A stretch of DNA of 64,000 bases. Source: Alsobacter sp045348435 (GTDB lineage Bacteria > Pseudomonadota > Alphaproteobacteria > Rhizobiales > Beijerinckiaceae). A program made the translations under genes and the position numbers. Shown in pieces: positions 35,330 to 43,900 of this stretch (its first letter is position 1; the number at the start of each line of letters is the position of its first letter). The notes below the pieces were generated by a model, which had not been told where the DNA came from, made no database searches, and saw nothing but the letters and a program-made list of their open reading frames with translations. The stretch is taken from the NCBI RefSeq assembly GCF_045348435.1, contig NZ_CP157484.1, forward strand, positions 868,001-932,000. The letters run 5' to 3'.

Positions 35330-36328
35330 TCAGGCCCTGCGCCGGTCGACGCCGACCGGACGCGTGGGCGTCGCCAGGGCCTGGGGCTCCTCGAAGCCGA
35401 CCTGGTCGCCGACGATGTAGAGGGGGCGGCGCTTCACCTCCGCGAAGATGCGGCCGATATATTCGCCGATCACGCCCAGCGAGATGAGCTGCACGCCGGC
35501 CAGGAAGGTGACGGACACGATCAGCGACGCGTAGCCGGGCACGTCCACCCCGCTCATCATGGTCTGGACGAGGATCCAGATCGCGGTGATCAGCGAGAAG
35601 GCCGACACGCAGGCGCCCACATAGGTCCAGAGCTTCAGGGGCAGGGTGGAGAAGGACGTGATGCCGTCGAAGGCGAAGCGGAACAGCTTGCGGGCGTTGA
35701 ACTTGCTGACGCCATGCACCCGCTCCGCCACCTCGAAGGGCACGCCGATCGACGGGAACCCGATCCAGGCGTAGAGGCCCTTGGAGAAGCGCGCGCGCTC
35801 GCCCATCTGGCGCAGCGCGTCCACCGCCCGGCGGTCGAGAAGCCGGAAGTCGCCGGCGCCCTCCGGCAGGGGCGTCTCGCCGAAGGCGTCGAAGAGGCGA
35901 TAGAACAGGCGCGTGAACCACCGCCGCACGGGCCCATCCGCGCGACGGTCGGTGCGCTGGCCGTACACCATGGCGTAGCCCTCGCGCCATTTCTGCACGA
36001 AGGTCGCGATCATCTCGGGCGGATGCTGCAGGTCGGCGTCCATGATGACGGTCGCCTGCCCGCGCGCATGGTCCAGCCCCGCCGCGATGGCGATCTCCTT
36101 GCCGAAATTGCGGCTGAAGGCGACGGCGCGCAGGCGCGGGTCGGCGGCGTTGAGGCTGCGGATGCGCGCGAGCGTGTCGTCGCGCGAGCCGTCGTCGATG
36201 AAGACCATCTCCCAGGACGCGGTCGCGGCGTCCAGGACGGGGCGCAGGCGCGCGACCAGCGCGTCCACATTGGCGGCCTCGTTGTACACGGGGACCACGA
36301 TGGAGAGCTCGGGGGCGGCGTCGGTCAC
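35330..36328 (-). CDS. GT2 glycosyltransferase, DPM1/GtrB-like with two membrane helices
   Basis: 332 residues from GTG 36328 (MTDAAPELSIVVPVYNEAANV); no ATG gives this N-terminus. GT-A fold with the metal-binding DxD at 97-99 (MDADLQHP) and the DPM-like FSRNFGKEIAIAAGLDHA. Two hydrophobic segments at about 228-250 and 262-285 and the motif LGVIGEYIGRIFAEVKRRP place it with polyprenyl-phosphate glycosyltransferases (GtrB/ArnC-like). It would load a sugar onto undecaprenyl phosphate at the inner face of the membrane. Upstream of murJ and divergent from the deacetylase gene. Confidence 0.9.
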   Translation of the reverse strand: MTDAAPELSIVVPVYNEAANVDALVARLRPVLDAATASWEMVFIDDGSRDDTLARIRSLNAADPRLRAVAFSRNFGKEIAIAAGLDHARGQATVIMDADLQHPPEMIATFVQKWREGYAMVYGQRTDRRADGPVRRWFTRLFYRLFDAFGETPLPEGAGDFRLLDRRAVDALRQMGERARFSKGLYAWIGFPSIGVPFEVAERVHGVSKFNARKLFRFAFDGITSFSTLPLKLWTYVGACVSAFSLITAIWILVQTMMSGVDVPGYASLIVSVTFLAGVQLISLGVIGEYIGRIFAEVKRRPLYIVGDQVGFEEPQALATPTRPVGVDRRRA

Positions 36329-36443
36329 GTGCGTTGTCTCTGGTCGGCGCGGGTGGTGCGCCGCATGTGCTATGTCTGCGAAAAGAGCCGACATTGCGCC
36401 GGCGCGCAAGCCGCGCGCCCCGGCGAACACCAGCCTGGACAAG

Positions 36444-37322
36444 ATGCCCTCCTACCGACAGTCCGACCGCCCCGCCGCGTTCGCCCTCGTGGCCGACGAT
36501 TACGCCCTCACCGAGGGCGTCAGCCGGTCCATTCTCGACCTCATCGAGCGCGGCCGCCTCACCGGAACCGGGGCGATGACCACCCGCCCGGCCTGGAAGG
36601 CGCTGGCGCGCGAGCTGCGCGGCCATGATGGACGCATCGACGCCGGGCTGCACGTGAATTTGACGCTGGGCCAGCCCATCGGCGCCATGCCGAAGCTGTG
36701 CGGGAGCGGCGCGCTGCCCTCCCTGTCGACGCTGGCCGCGCGGGCGTTCTCCGGCCGTCTCGACCAAGCCGAGCTGCAAGCCGAGATCCTGCGCCAGGTC
36801 GACGCCTTCGCGGACGCGTTCGGGCGCCTGCCGGACTATGTGGACGGCCATCAGCACGTTCACGTGCTGCCGGTGATCCGGGCCGCCTTGTTCGGCGCCG
36901 TCGCGGCGCGGTGGCCCGGCGAGCCTCCCGTCGTCCGCAACCCGTTCGACACGCCGGGCGCGATCCTCGCCCGCGGCGTCGCCGCGCCGAAGGCCCTCGC
37001 GATCGCCGCGCTGGCGCTCGGATTCGCCCGTCAGCTGGACGCGCGGGGCATAGCCTCCAATCGCGGGTTCTCGGGCGTGAGCCCGTTCGATCCGGACCAG
37101 GGCTACGGCGCGCAATTCGCGCGCTTCCTGGTCGCCCCCGGCCCGGCGCATCTGGTCATGTGCCACCCGGGTTTCCCCGACGCCGAACTCGCGGGGCTGG
37201 ATCCGGTCACCCTGACGCGTCGAATCGAACACGAATTCCTCGTCGGCGACGACTTCCTTCACGTGCTGCGTGAAGCGGATCTTAAGCTTGAGCGGTTGAG
37301 CGTTGTCGCCAGATCAGCATGA
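36444..37322 (+). CDS. YdjC/ChbG-family carbohydrate deacetylase
   Basis: 292 residues from ATG 36444. TIM-barrel deacetylase with metal/catalytic marks ADDYALTEGV (Asp18-Asp19), GLHVNLT (His70) and DGHQHVHVLP (His136, 138, 140), plus a late MCHPGF. Family members remove N-acetyl groups from amino sugars; relatives such as HpnK act on hopanoid glycolipids. It is divergently placed to a polyprenyl glycosyltransferase, so trimming of a lipid-linked sugar is a reasonable guess. The canonical DDFG reads DDYA here, a conservative change. Confidence 0.86.
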   Translation: MPSYRQSDRPAAFALVADDYALTEGVSRSILDLIERGRLTGTGAMTTRPAWKALARELRGHDGRIDAGLHVNLTLGQPIGAMPKLCGSGALPSLSTLAARAFSGRLDQAELQAEILRQVDAFADAFGRLPDYVDGHQHVHVLPVIRAALFGAVAARWPGEPPVVRNPFDTPGAILARGVAAPKALAIAALALGFARQLDARGIASNRGFSGVSPFDPDQGYGAQFARFLVAPGPAHLVMCHPGFPDAELAGLDPVTLTRRIEHEFLVGDDFLHVLREADLKLERLSVVARSA

Positions 37323-37326
37323 GGAT

Positions 37327-37341
37327 TTAACGCTGCTTTTA
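37327..37341 (+). promoter_or_regulatory. CtrA-like box TTAA-N7-TTTA
   Basis: TTAA at 37327-37330, seven bases, then TTTA at 37338-37341 followed by C; one mismatch from TTAA-N7-TTAAC. It lies 55 bp before the preferred start of the chemoreceptor gene. Motility and chemotaxis genes are typical CtrA targets in alphaproteobacteria. Confidence 0.4.
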
Positions 37342-37395
37342 CGCTGCGGCCCTAACGTCGCGAGAGTTGATCCCGACTGGCCGCGAGTACAATTC

Positions 37396-39021
37396 GTGCA
37401 GCATCACGAGTGGCGCACATTCCATCGCTCCATCATTCTCGTGATTGCGAGCGTCGGTGCGCTCGTGTTGGCCCTGTGCGTGGCCTGCGCCTGCGTCCAG
37501 GGCGGCGGCGCCATCCGGTCCGGCTTCGCGACGAAGCACGTCAATCTGATGCAGGTCGTGGTTCCGATCATGGCGGCGGCCGTGGCGAAGGGCGACGCCG
37601 CGGCGCAGACCGCCGTGCTGGCGAGCCTGCCGGGCGACCCGGACGTGACATGGGCCGCGCTGGTCGACGCGCAGGGGCGCATCGTCGGCCGGTCGGCCGC
37701 CCAAGGCCTGCGTGACGCCGCGCCCGACGACCGCATCGCCGCCCTCGCGGGCGCGTCCGTCGGCGCCGGTCCCTGGCGGTCCCAGACGACGGAGGCGGCG
37801 GTCTATGGGTCGGACCTTTCGGCGGCGCGCGACGGGGCCAACGCCACGCTGCTGGTCGAGTTCTCCCACGAGCGGGCCGAGGCCCGGGTGCTGCGCATGC
37901 GCACGGTGGCGATGGTCATCGGCCTGATCGCCATCGCGGTCCTGTCCTGCGCGCTCGTGATCACCGTGATCCACCTCACCCGGCCCGTGCGGGACCTGGC
38001 GGTCACCACGCGCAGGCTCGCCGACGGGGACCTGAACGTCGCGGTGCCGGGCACGCATCTGCAGGGCGAGATCGGCGCCATGGCGCGCGCCGTGCAGGTC
38101 TTCAAGGATCGCCTGCTGGAGCGCGCGACCCTCCAGATGCGCAGCGAGATGGACCGCAACGGCCAGGCCTCGCGGCAGAGCCGCATCGACGCGCTCGTGG
38201 CGCAGTTCCGCTCGGCCGTGCGCGAGGGCCTGTCGAGCGTCGCGGCCAACAGCGAGCAGATGACCTTCGCGGCCCGCACCATGACGGGCATCGCGGCGGA
38301 GTCGGCCAAGCGCGCCAAGACGGCCGCCAAGGCGGCCCGGGACGCCTCCGAGAGCGTCCGCACGGTGGCCCGCGCCTCCGACGAATTGTCCTCCGCCATC
38401 ATCGACATCGAGTCCCAGGTCAGCAAGGCGCGGCAGGTCGTGTTCGACGCAGCGAGCACCACCCGGGCGACCACCTCCACGGTGCAGAGCCTCGCCGGCA
38501 AGGCCCAGGACATCGGCGAGGTCGTCAGCCTGATCCAGGCGATCGCCGCCCAGACGAACCTGCTCGCCCTCAACGCCACGATCGAGGCGGCGCGCGCGGG
38601 CGAGTCGGGCAGGGGCTTTGCGGTGGTGGCGTCCGAGGTGAAGAACCTGGCCGGGCAGACCGCCCGGGCGACGGAGCGCATCTCCGAGCAGGTCGGCGCC
38701 ATCCAGGGCGCGACGGCCTCCGCCGTGGACGCCATCGAGGCGATCTCGCGCCTGATGGAGGAGGTCGAGGGCTTCACCTCCGGGATCGCGCACGCCGTCG
38801 AGCAGCAATCGTCCGCCACCGGCGAGATCGCCACGGGCGTGTCCCGCGCCGCCGTCGGCACCGAGAGCGCCGCGCGCGACATGAAGGAGCTGGACGCGGT
38901 GGTGGGCGAGACCGACCAGTCCGCCGCGCAGGTCAACCAGTCGGCCATGGACGTGGCCGAGCAGTCGCGCCGGCTGCACGCCACCGTCGACCTGTTCCTG
39001 GAGTCCGTGTCGCGCGCCTGA
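37396..39021 (+). CDS. Methyl-accepting chemotaxis protein
   Basis: 541 residues from GTG 37396; the frame runs on to a TTG at 37303, but that would overlap the previous gene and a CtrA-like box, so the later start is preferred. Layout: first membrane helix about residues 13-34, a short periplasmic sensor of about 140 residues, second membrane helix about 173-195, a HAMP domain (LTRPVRDLAVTTRRLADGDL), then the long coiled-coil signalling domain with hairpin tip IAAQTNLLALNATIEAARAG. No C-terminal CheR-binding pentapeptide is seen. It senses an unknown ligand and controls CheA. Confidence 0.9.
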   Translation: MQHHEWRTFHRSIILVIASVGALVLALCVACACVQGGGAIRSGFATKHVNLMQVVVPIMAAAVAKGDAAAQTAVLASLPGDPDVTWAALVDAQGRIVGRSAAQGLRDAAPDDRIAALAGASVGAGPWRSQTTEAAVYGSDLSAARDGANATLLVEFSHERAEARVLRMRTVAMVIGLIAIAVLSCALVITVIHLTRPVRDLAVTTRRLADGDLNVAVPGTHLQGEIGAMARAVQVFKDRLLERATLQMRSEMDRNGQASRQSRIDALVAQFRSAVREGLSSVAANSEQMTFAARTMTGIAAESAKRAKTAAKAARDASESVRTVARASDELSSAIIDIESQVSKARQVVFDAASTTRATTSTVQSLAGKAQDIGEVVSLIQAIAAQTNLLALNATIEAARAGESGRGFAVVASEVKNLAGQTARATERISEQVGAIQGATASAVDAIEAISRLMEEVEGFTSGIAHAVEQQSSATGEIATGVSRAAVGTESAARDMKELDAVVGETDQSAAQVNQSAMDVAEQSRRLHATVDLFLESVSRA

Positions 39022-39038
39022 CGCGCCGGAAAACGCAA

Positions 39039-39060
39039 AACGGGGCCCTGAGGCCCCGTT
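39039..39060. terminator. Bidirectional terminator between chemoreceptor and sodB
   Basis: AACGGGGCC (39039-39047), loop CTGA, GGCCCCGTT (39052-39060): perfect 9-bp stem between convergent genes. Preceded by AAACGCAAAACG and followed by CGTTCGTCG, the same flanks as the stem at 31877-31900. Confidence 0.82.
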
Positions 39061-39082
39061 CGTCGCGTCAGACCGCTCGGGC

Positions 39083-39682
39083 TTACCGGGCCGCCTTGGA
39101 ATAGAGCTCCTCGACATACTCCCAGTTCACCAGGTTATCGATGAACGCCTTGAGGTAGTCGGGGCGACGGTTGCGGTAGTCGATGTAGTAGGAGTGCTCC
39201 CACACGTCGACGCCCAGGATCGGCGTCGCGCCGTGCACCAGCGGGCTCTCGCCGTTCGGGGTCTTCTGGACGACGACCTTGCCGTCCTTGACGGCGAACC
39301 ACGCCCAGCCCGAGCCGAACTGCGTCGTGCCGGCGGCGATGAACTCTTCCTTGGCCTTGTCGACCGAACCGAAGCCGTCGACCAGCGCCTTTTCGACCGA
39401 GCCCGGGATGGACCCGCCGCCATTCGGCTTCATCCACTTCCAGAAGTGCATGTGGTTGTAGTGCTGGCCGGCGTTGTTGAAGAGACCCTGGTTCTTTCCG
39501 AACGATCCCTTGACGATCTCCTCGAGCGACTTGCCCTCGAATTCCGTGCCCTTCAGCAGATTGTTGCCGTTGTTCACATAGGCGAGGTGATGCTTGTCGT
39601 GGTGATACTCGAGCGTCTCCTTGGACATGTAGGGCTGCAGCGCGTCGTGCGAATAGGGCAGATCCGGCAGGCTGAACGACAT
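39083..39682 (-). CDS. sodB: Superoxide dismutase, Fe/Mn family
   Basis: 199 residues from ATG 39682, with GAGGAG 7 bp upstream. It dismutates superoxide to oxygen and hydrogen peroxide. Predicted metal ligands are His27 (EYHHDKHH), His77 (QHYNHMHFW), Asp159 and His163 (DVWEHSYYIDY). Gln73 in NNAGQHYNH occupies the position of the Gln found in Fe-type enzymes, where Mn-type enzymes have Gly, so an iron or cambialistic enzyme is more likely. No signal peptide, so cytosolic. Single gene with its own terminator. Confidence 0.96.
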   Translation of the reverse strand: MSFSLPDLPYSHDALQPYMSKETLEYHHDKHHLAYVNNGNNLLKGTEFEGKSLEEIVKGSFGKNQGLFNNAGQHYNHMHFWKWMKPNGGGSIPGSVEKALVDGFGSVDKAKEEFIAAGTTQFGSGWAWFAVKDGKVVVQKTPNGESPLVHGATPILGVDVWEHSYYIDYRNRRPDYLKAFIDNLVNWEYVEELYSKAAR

Positions 39683-39998
39683 GGTGCAATCTCCTCGAAG
39701 TTTTGTCCCGAACGGGGGCGACGCGGACGTTGACGCGCCGAGAGGCGGGGAACTTAGGCTGCTTTCGGCCTCGCTGGGAAGCGGGATTCGTCGGGGCGGA
39801 AGGTCGTCCCCGCCGGGACCCCACGCCCGGCCGTCGCGGAAAAGCGCCTGTCCCTGAGAGGAAGAAGTGGGGCGCGATCGCATTCCTTCAACAGGTCGGC
39901 GCAAGGGGCCGGACGGCGCTGGAGTTGACAGGAGGTGACCTCTTGTCGAGTGTCACGACGAGAAAGCGCGGACCCTCGCGTTTATTGCCGGATCAACC
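39683..39998. other. Divergent intergenic region, sodB / membrane protein
   Basis: 316 bp without a convincing gene. It must hold the sodB promoter on the minus strand and the promoter for the gene at 39999. On the plus strand, TTGACA at 39925-39930 overlaps a small palindrome GAGGT-G-ACCTC (39932-39942), but no good -10 element follows at 17 bp. No hairpin or repeat of note. Confidence 0.5.
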
Positions 39999-40793
39999 AT
40001 GACCGCCCTGTTGTACTGTGTCGCCGCGCTGCTCATTCTCGCCGGAGCCGCAGCCGGCCTATACGGGGCCGACAACATCCGCGCCGAAAGCGGCTCCGCA
40101 TGGCTGCAGACCGGCGGCGCGCTGTTCGCCATCGGCTTCGTGGTGCTGGCCCTGGCCTCGGCGCTGCGCGAGCTGAAGCGCATCCGCCGCGCCCTGACCG
40201 AGATCAGCGACGAGCCCGAAGCCGCGGCCCCGCAGGCGCGCCTGCCCGAACCTCCGGTCGTGGCCCCGGCGGCCGTCGCGGCCGCGGTCGGCCCGGGGCC
40301 GGACCGCGACGCCGAATTCTCCAACGACCAGGGCGAGGCTCCGGAGCCGAAGGGGCCCGAGACGCCGACGCCCGTCGTCGCCTCCGCCGCTGAGCGGATC
40401 GGGACCGCCACGCGGTCCGACGCAGGCGCGCATGGCGCAAGCCCCGAACGGGACGCTCCGCCCCCGCCGGAGCAGCGCCGCCAGGAGCTGGAGCATGAAC
40501 GCAAGCCGGAGCATGAGCCGGAGCCGGAGCATGAGCCGGAGCGCCCGCCTGAGCCCGAGCCCGCACCGTCGGCTCCCCCGGCGCCGCCGACCGTCGTGGC
40601 GACCTATACGTCCGGCGGCGTCAACTACTTCATGTATTCCAACGGCTGCATCGAGGCCGAGCTCGAGAAGGGCCGGTACCGGTTCAACTCCATGGCCGAG
40701 TTGCGGACCTATGTGGAGACCGGCGAGGGCGGGACCCTGATCGCGCCCGCCTCCGGCTCGCCTGCGCCCGCCGCCACGTCGGCGGCGTCGTAG
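39999..40793 (+). CDS. Membrane protein with Pro/Glu-rich linker, function unknown
   Basis: 264 residues. Two hydrophobic helices at about 3-23 and 38-57, a basic segment (RELKRIRRAL), then a ~130-residue low-complexity linker rich in Pro, Ala and Glu with EPEHEPE-type repeats (residues 164-190). The C-terminal ~65 residues are a small folded part (VVATYTSGGVNYFMYSNGCIEAELEKGRYRF). The linker would let that domain reach away from the membrane, as in TonB-like or cell-envelope tethers, but no TonB motif is present. Not a recognised family. Confidence 0.75.
   Translation: MTALLYCVAALLILAGAAAGLYGADNIRAESGSAWLQTGGALFAIGFVVLALASALRELKRIRRALTEISDEPEAAAPQARLPEPPVVAPAAVAAAVGPGPDRDAEFSNDQGEAPEPKGPETPTPVVASAAERIGTATRSDAGAHGASPERDAPPPPEQRRQELEHERKPEHEPEPEHEPERPPEPEPAPSAPPAPPTVVATYTSGGVNYFMYSNGCIEAELEKGRYRFNSMAELRTYVETGEGGTLIAPASGSPAPAATSAAS
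40488..40565 (+). repeat. Short tandem repeats encoding EHEPEP-type residues
   Basis: Imperfect tandem copies of GAGCATGAGCCGGAGC-like units encode a Glu/His/Pro-rich run inside the linker of the membrane protein at 39999. Copy number could vary between strains by slippage. Confidence 0.6.
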
Positions 40794-40818
40794 GTCGACG
40801 CCGCGCGACGGCTTCGCG

Positions 40819-42927
40819 TCAGGCCGTCAGCAGGCCCTGCGCGGCCCCGACCGCGAAGGCGTAGCTCTGGGCCACCTCCTGCAGGCGGTCGAAGCGGCCG
40901 GACGCGCCGCCATGACCGGAATCCATGTCGATGCGCAGCACGAAGGGGCCGCTGCCCGCCGCCGCGCTCTCGCGCAGGCGCGCCACCCATTTGGCGGGCT
41001 CCCAATAGGTGACCCTCGGATCCGTGAGGCCGCCGACCGCCAGGATGGCGGGGTAGCGCTGGGCGCTCACCTGGTCCACCGGCGAGTAGGACAGGATGGC
41101 GTCGAAGGCTTCGGCGCTCTCGATGGGGTTGCCCCATTCGGGCCATTCCGGCGGCGTCAGCGGCAGGGTGGCGTCCAGCATCGTGGTTAGCACGTCGACG
41201 AAGGGCACCTCGGCGATGACGGCCGCGAACAGGTCCGGCGCCATGTTGGCGACCGCCCCCATCAGCATGCCGCCGGCGCTGCGGCCCTGGGCCACGATCC
41301 GCCCCGGCGCGGTCAGCCCGGCGTCGCACAGCGCCTGCGCCACGGCGATGAAGTCGGTGAAGGTGTTGGTCTTGTGCTCGCGCTTGCCGGACATGTACCA
41401 GCGCCAGCCCTTCTCGGTCCCGCCGCGCACATGCGCGATCGCGTAGACGAAACCGCGGTCGACCAGCGACAGGCACTCCGTGTCGAAGTCGGCCGGCATC
41501 GAGATGCCATAGGCCCCGTAGCCATAAAGCAGGCAGGGGGAGGGGCCCTCCGGGCGGTCCGCCCGGTAGACGACCGACACCGGCACGATCTCGCCGTCCG
41601 GCGCGGTGGCGAACAGTCGGCGCGTGACGTAGTCGGCCGGGTCATGGCCGGACGGCACCTCCTGGCGCTTCAGCAGGCGGCGCGTCCGGGCCGCCATATC
41701 GTAGTCGTAGGTCTCGGCCGGCGTCGTCATCGACGAATAGACGAAGCGCAGCGCCGGCGTGTCGAACGCGTATCCGGGCTGCGCGCGCACCGAATAGGCC
41801 TCCTCGTCGAAGGCGATTGCATGCTCCTCGCCGGTGTCGGCCGCGCGCACGACGATGCGCGGATGCGCGTCCTGCCGCTCGGTGCGGACCAGGAAATCGC
41901 GGAACGGCGCCATGGACAGGATCATCACGCCGGGGCGGTGCGGCACGAGGTCCGTCCAATTGCGGCGGCCGGGGGCGTCGAGGGGCGCGGTGACCAGCTT
42001 GAAGTCCTCCGCGCCGTCGGCGTTGGTGAGGATCACGAAGCGGTCGCCAAAATGCTCCACCTCGTAGCGCAGCTCGGTCTGGCGAGGCTCGACCAGGCGG
42101 GGAGGCGCGGCCAGGTCGGCGCGGTCCAGCACGTGGACCTCCGTGGTCTCGTGGTCGCTGATCTCGATGAAGGCGAAACGGCCGGAGCGGCTTTCGCCGA
42201 TATTCACGAACCAGCCGTCCGCGGCCTCCTCATAGACCAGGACGTCGCTCGCGACAGGCTCGCCCAGGCGATGCAGATAGACGTGCTTCGGCCGGTGGTT
42301 CGGATCGAGCTTCACATAGAGAAAGCTGCGCCCGTCCGCGGCCCAGACCACCTCGCCGGTGGCGCCCTCGACGAGGTCGGGCAAGTCCTGCAGGGCGGCG
42401 GCGTCGCGCACCCGGATGGTGAAGAACTCCGACCCGGCGTCGTCGCTGCTCCAGGCCAGGAGAGCGTGGTCGTCCGTGTGGCGGCGCTGTCCCAGCCGGT
42501 AGAACGGCTTGCCGGCCGCGAGGGCCTCGCCGTCCAGAAGGACGCTCTCGTCGCCTCCCGCGTTCGGCTTGCGGCAGACCAGCGGGTGCTGCCCGCCGGC
42601 GCGGTAGCGCGTATAGTAGCTGAACGGGCCGTCCGGCGCCGGCACGGACGAGTCGTCCTCCTTGAGGCGGGCCCGCATCTCGGCGGCGATCGAGGCGTGA
42701 AGGTCGGCGACGCGGCCGATCACCGTGGCCCCATAGGCGTTCTCGGCTTCGAGATGTCGCCGGATGTCGGCGGGCAGCACGGAGGGGTCGCGCAGGACCT
42801 CCTGCCAGTTGTCGGCCTTCAGCCATGCATAGGGATCCACGATCGTCCGCCCATGCGCGGTCGTGACGGCGTCGCGCCGCGGCGCGAGAGGGGGCGTGGT
42901 CCGCATGTCGTCGGATGGCGTCGTCAT
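40819..42927 (-). CDS. ptrB: Oligopeptidase B (prolyl oligopeptidase family, S9A)
   Basis: 702 residues, typical length. Serine peptidase cleaving small peptides after basic residues, in the cytosol or periplasm. The N-terminal half is a seven-bladed propeller (DPYAWLKADNWQEVL at the start, then ARLKEDDSSVPAPDG). The C-terminal catalytic domain has nucleophile Ser550 in GRSAGG, likely acid Asp636 (LTDPRV) and His672 in DSGHGG. Also seen is the family motif RGGTEKGWRWYMSGKREHKTNTFTDFI. Start ATG 42927; an ATG seven codons in is possible. No signal peptide. Confidence 0.94.
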   Translation of the reverse strand: MTTPSDDMRTTPPLAPRRDAVTTAHGRTIVDPYAWLKADNWQEVLRDPSVLPADIRRHLEAENAYGATVIGRVADLHASIAAEMRARLKEDDSSVPAPDGPFSYYTRYRAGGQHPLVCRKPNAGGDESVLLDGEALAAGKPFYRLGQRRHTDDHALLAWSSDDAGSEFFTIRVRDAAALQDLPDLVEGATGEVVWAADGRSFLYVKLDPNHRPKHVYLHRLGEPVASDVLVYEEAADGWFVNIGESRSGRFAFIEISDHETTEVHVLDRADLAAPPRLVEPRQTELRYEVEHFGDRFVILTNADGAEDFKLVTAPLDAPGRRNWTDLVPHRPGVMILSMAPFRDFLVRTERQDAHPRIVVRAADTGEEHAIAFDEEAYSVRAQPGYAFDTPALRFVYSSMTTPAETYDYDMAARTRRLLKRQEVPSGHDPADYVTRRLFATAPDGEIVPVSVVYRADRPEGPSPCLLYGYGAYGISMPADFDTECLSLVDRGFVYAIAHVRGGTEKGWRWYMSGKREHKTNTFTDFIAVAQALCDAGLTAPGRIVAQGRSAGGMLMGAVANMAPDLFAAVIAEVPFVDVLTTMLDATLPLTPPEWPEWGNPIESAEAFDAILSYSPVDQVSAQRYPAILAVGGLTDPRVTYWEPAKWVARLRESAAAGSGPFVLRIDMDSGHGGASGRFDRLQEVAQSYAFAVGAAQGLLTA

Positions 42928-43334
42928 GGCGTTGATCTCGTCTGGTGTGGCGCGAGGCGGCTTCGGGCCCGCCGGCTTTGCGTCCGCGGTCGTCGGAGTG
43001 GAACAGGCCCGGGTGGTGGTATTTTTACGCGAGTGGTCACGCTATTGCCCGTATTCCGGGATGCAACATGAGGGAGAGGTCAAAGTACACATGTGGAATC
43101 TACATGAGGGGTCGTAGAGCTTCCCTTTTTCATTGCATGCGTTGACAACGTGGCCTAGACCGTCGGCGAGTTGAAGACGTCGCTTGAGCTGAGCCTTTCG
43201 AGAATCGGGCAACCGACCGGGCGAAGCTGATCGTGAAGGGGACGGCGAAGCTTCCGCAGAGGAGTGTCCGCCGGCCTTCCATGACCAAGCCAGGACCGGA
43301 AGTCCGACTGGCCGAGAGGGGGATCTATAAGCAC
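42928..43334. other. Divergent intergenic region, ptrB / mucR
   Basis: 407 bp with no convincing gene. The part from about 43020 to 43150 is AT-rich for this genome, with T-runs (TATTTTTAC, CCCTTTTTCATTGCATG) of the kind MucR-family proteins bind, so an autoregulatory site of mucR is plausible. TTGACA occurs at 43142-43147 without a clear -10 partner. The leader between there and the mucR start is over 180 bp. Confidence 0.5.
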
Positions 43335-43766
43335 ATGACAGAAGAGAAGACAGCTTCGAACTATCTCGAACTCGCGGCCGATATCGTCGCAGCCTATGTC
43401 AGCAACAACGCCGTGACCGTGACGGAGATGCCGAGCCTCATCGGTGACGTGCACCGCGCGCTGCTGGCGCTCGCGACGGGCGTGGCGGAGACCGCGGTCG
43501 AGGCGCCCAAGCCCGCTGTGCCGGTGAAGAAGTCGATCACGCCGGACTTCATCGTCTGCCTTGAGGATGGGAAGAAATTCAAGTCGCTGAAGCGGCACCT
43601 GCGCACGCAATACGGGATGTCTCCCGAGGAGTATCGCGAAAAGTGGGGCCTGCCGGCCGACTATCCCATGGTGGCGCCGAACTACGCCGCCGCCCGGTCC
43701 GACCTCGCCAAGCAGATGGGCCTCGGCCAGCAGCGCCGCAAGCGCAAGCCGGCGGCCGGCAAGTAG
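43335..43766 (+). CDS. mucR: MucR/Ros family transcriptional regulator
   Basis: 143 residues from ATG 43335 (MTEEKTASNYLELAADIVAAYV), the family's standard N-terminus and length. The N-terminal part mediates oligomerisation. The C-terminal Ros-type zinc-finger region reads VCLEDGKKFKSLKRHLRTQYG, then MSPEEYREKWGLPADYPMVAPNYAAARS. MucR proteins are H-NS-like silencers binding AT-rich DNA and controlling exopolysaccharide, motility and cell-cycle genes in Hyphomicrobiales; they usually repress themselves. The long AT-rich leader upstream fits that. Confidence 0.95.
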   Translation: MTEEKTASNYLELAADIVAAYVSNNAVTVTEMPSLIGDVHRALLALATGVAETAVEAPKPAVPVKKSITPDFIVCLEDGKKFKSLKRHLRTQYGMSPEEYREKWGLPADYPMVAPNYAAARSDLAKQMGLGQQRRKRKPAAGK

Positions 43767-43791
43767 GTCGGGTCTCGGCCTTTCGCGCGGG

Positions 43792-43817
43792 GCGCCGGAT
43801 GCATCGCGGTCCGGCGC
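43792..43817 (+). terminator. Possible terminator after mucR
   Basis: GCGCCGGA (43792-43799) and TCCGGCGC (43810-43817) form a perfect 8-bp stem with a 10-nt loop, 26 bp after the mucR stop. No T-run, so strength is uncertain. Confidence 0.45.
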
Positions 43818-43869
43818 TTGGACGCGCCATGGCTCGGCCGCGTCGTAGGCCAGCCGCGCCATGGCCCAT

Positions 43870-43900
43870 GCCGGGTCATGGCCTCAGCCGGGTCATGGCC
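43870..43900. repeat. Tandem 17-bp direct repeat
   Basis: GCCGGGTCATGGCC occurs at 43870-43883 and again at 43887-43900, a 17-bp period. The second copy runs into the 3' end of the convergent hypothetical gene. Confidence 0.6.

Noticed and set aside
39925..39953. TTGACA upstream of the gene at 39999, considered as a promoter
   Set aside because: No acceptable -10 element at 16-18 bp; left only as a note in the intergenic entry.
42863..43117. 84-codon plus-strand frame in the ptrB/mucR gap
   Set aside because: No ribosome site, overlaps the ptrB start, and no recognisable sequence pattern.
43142..43164. TTGACA before mucR, considered as a promoter
   Set aside because: No -10 element at proper spacing, and over 180 bp from the start.
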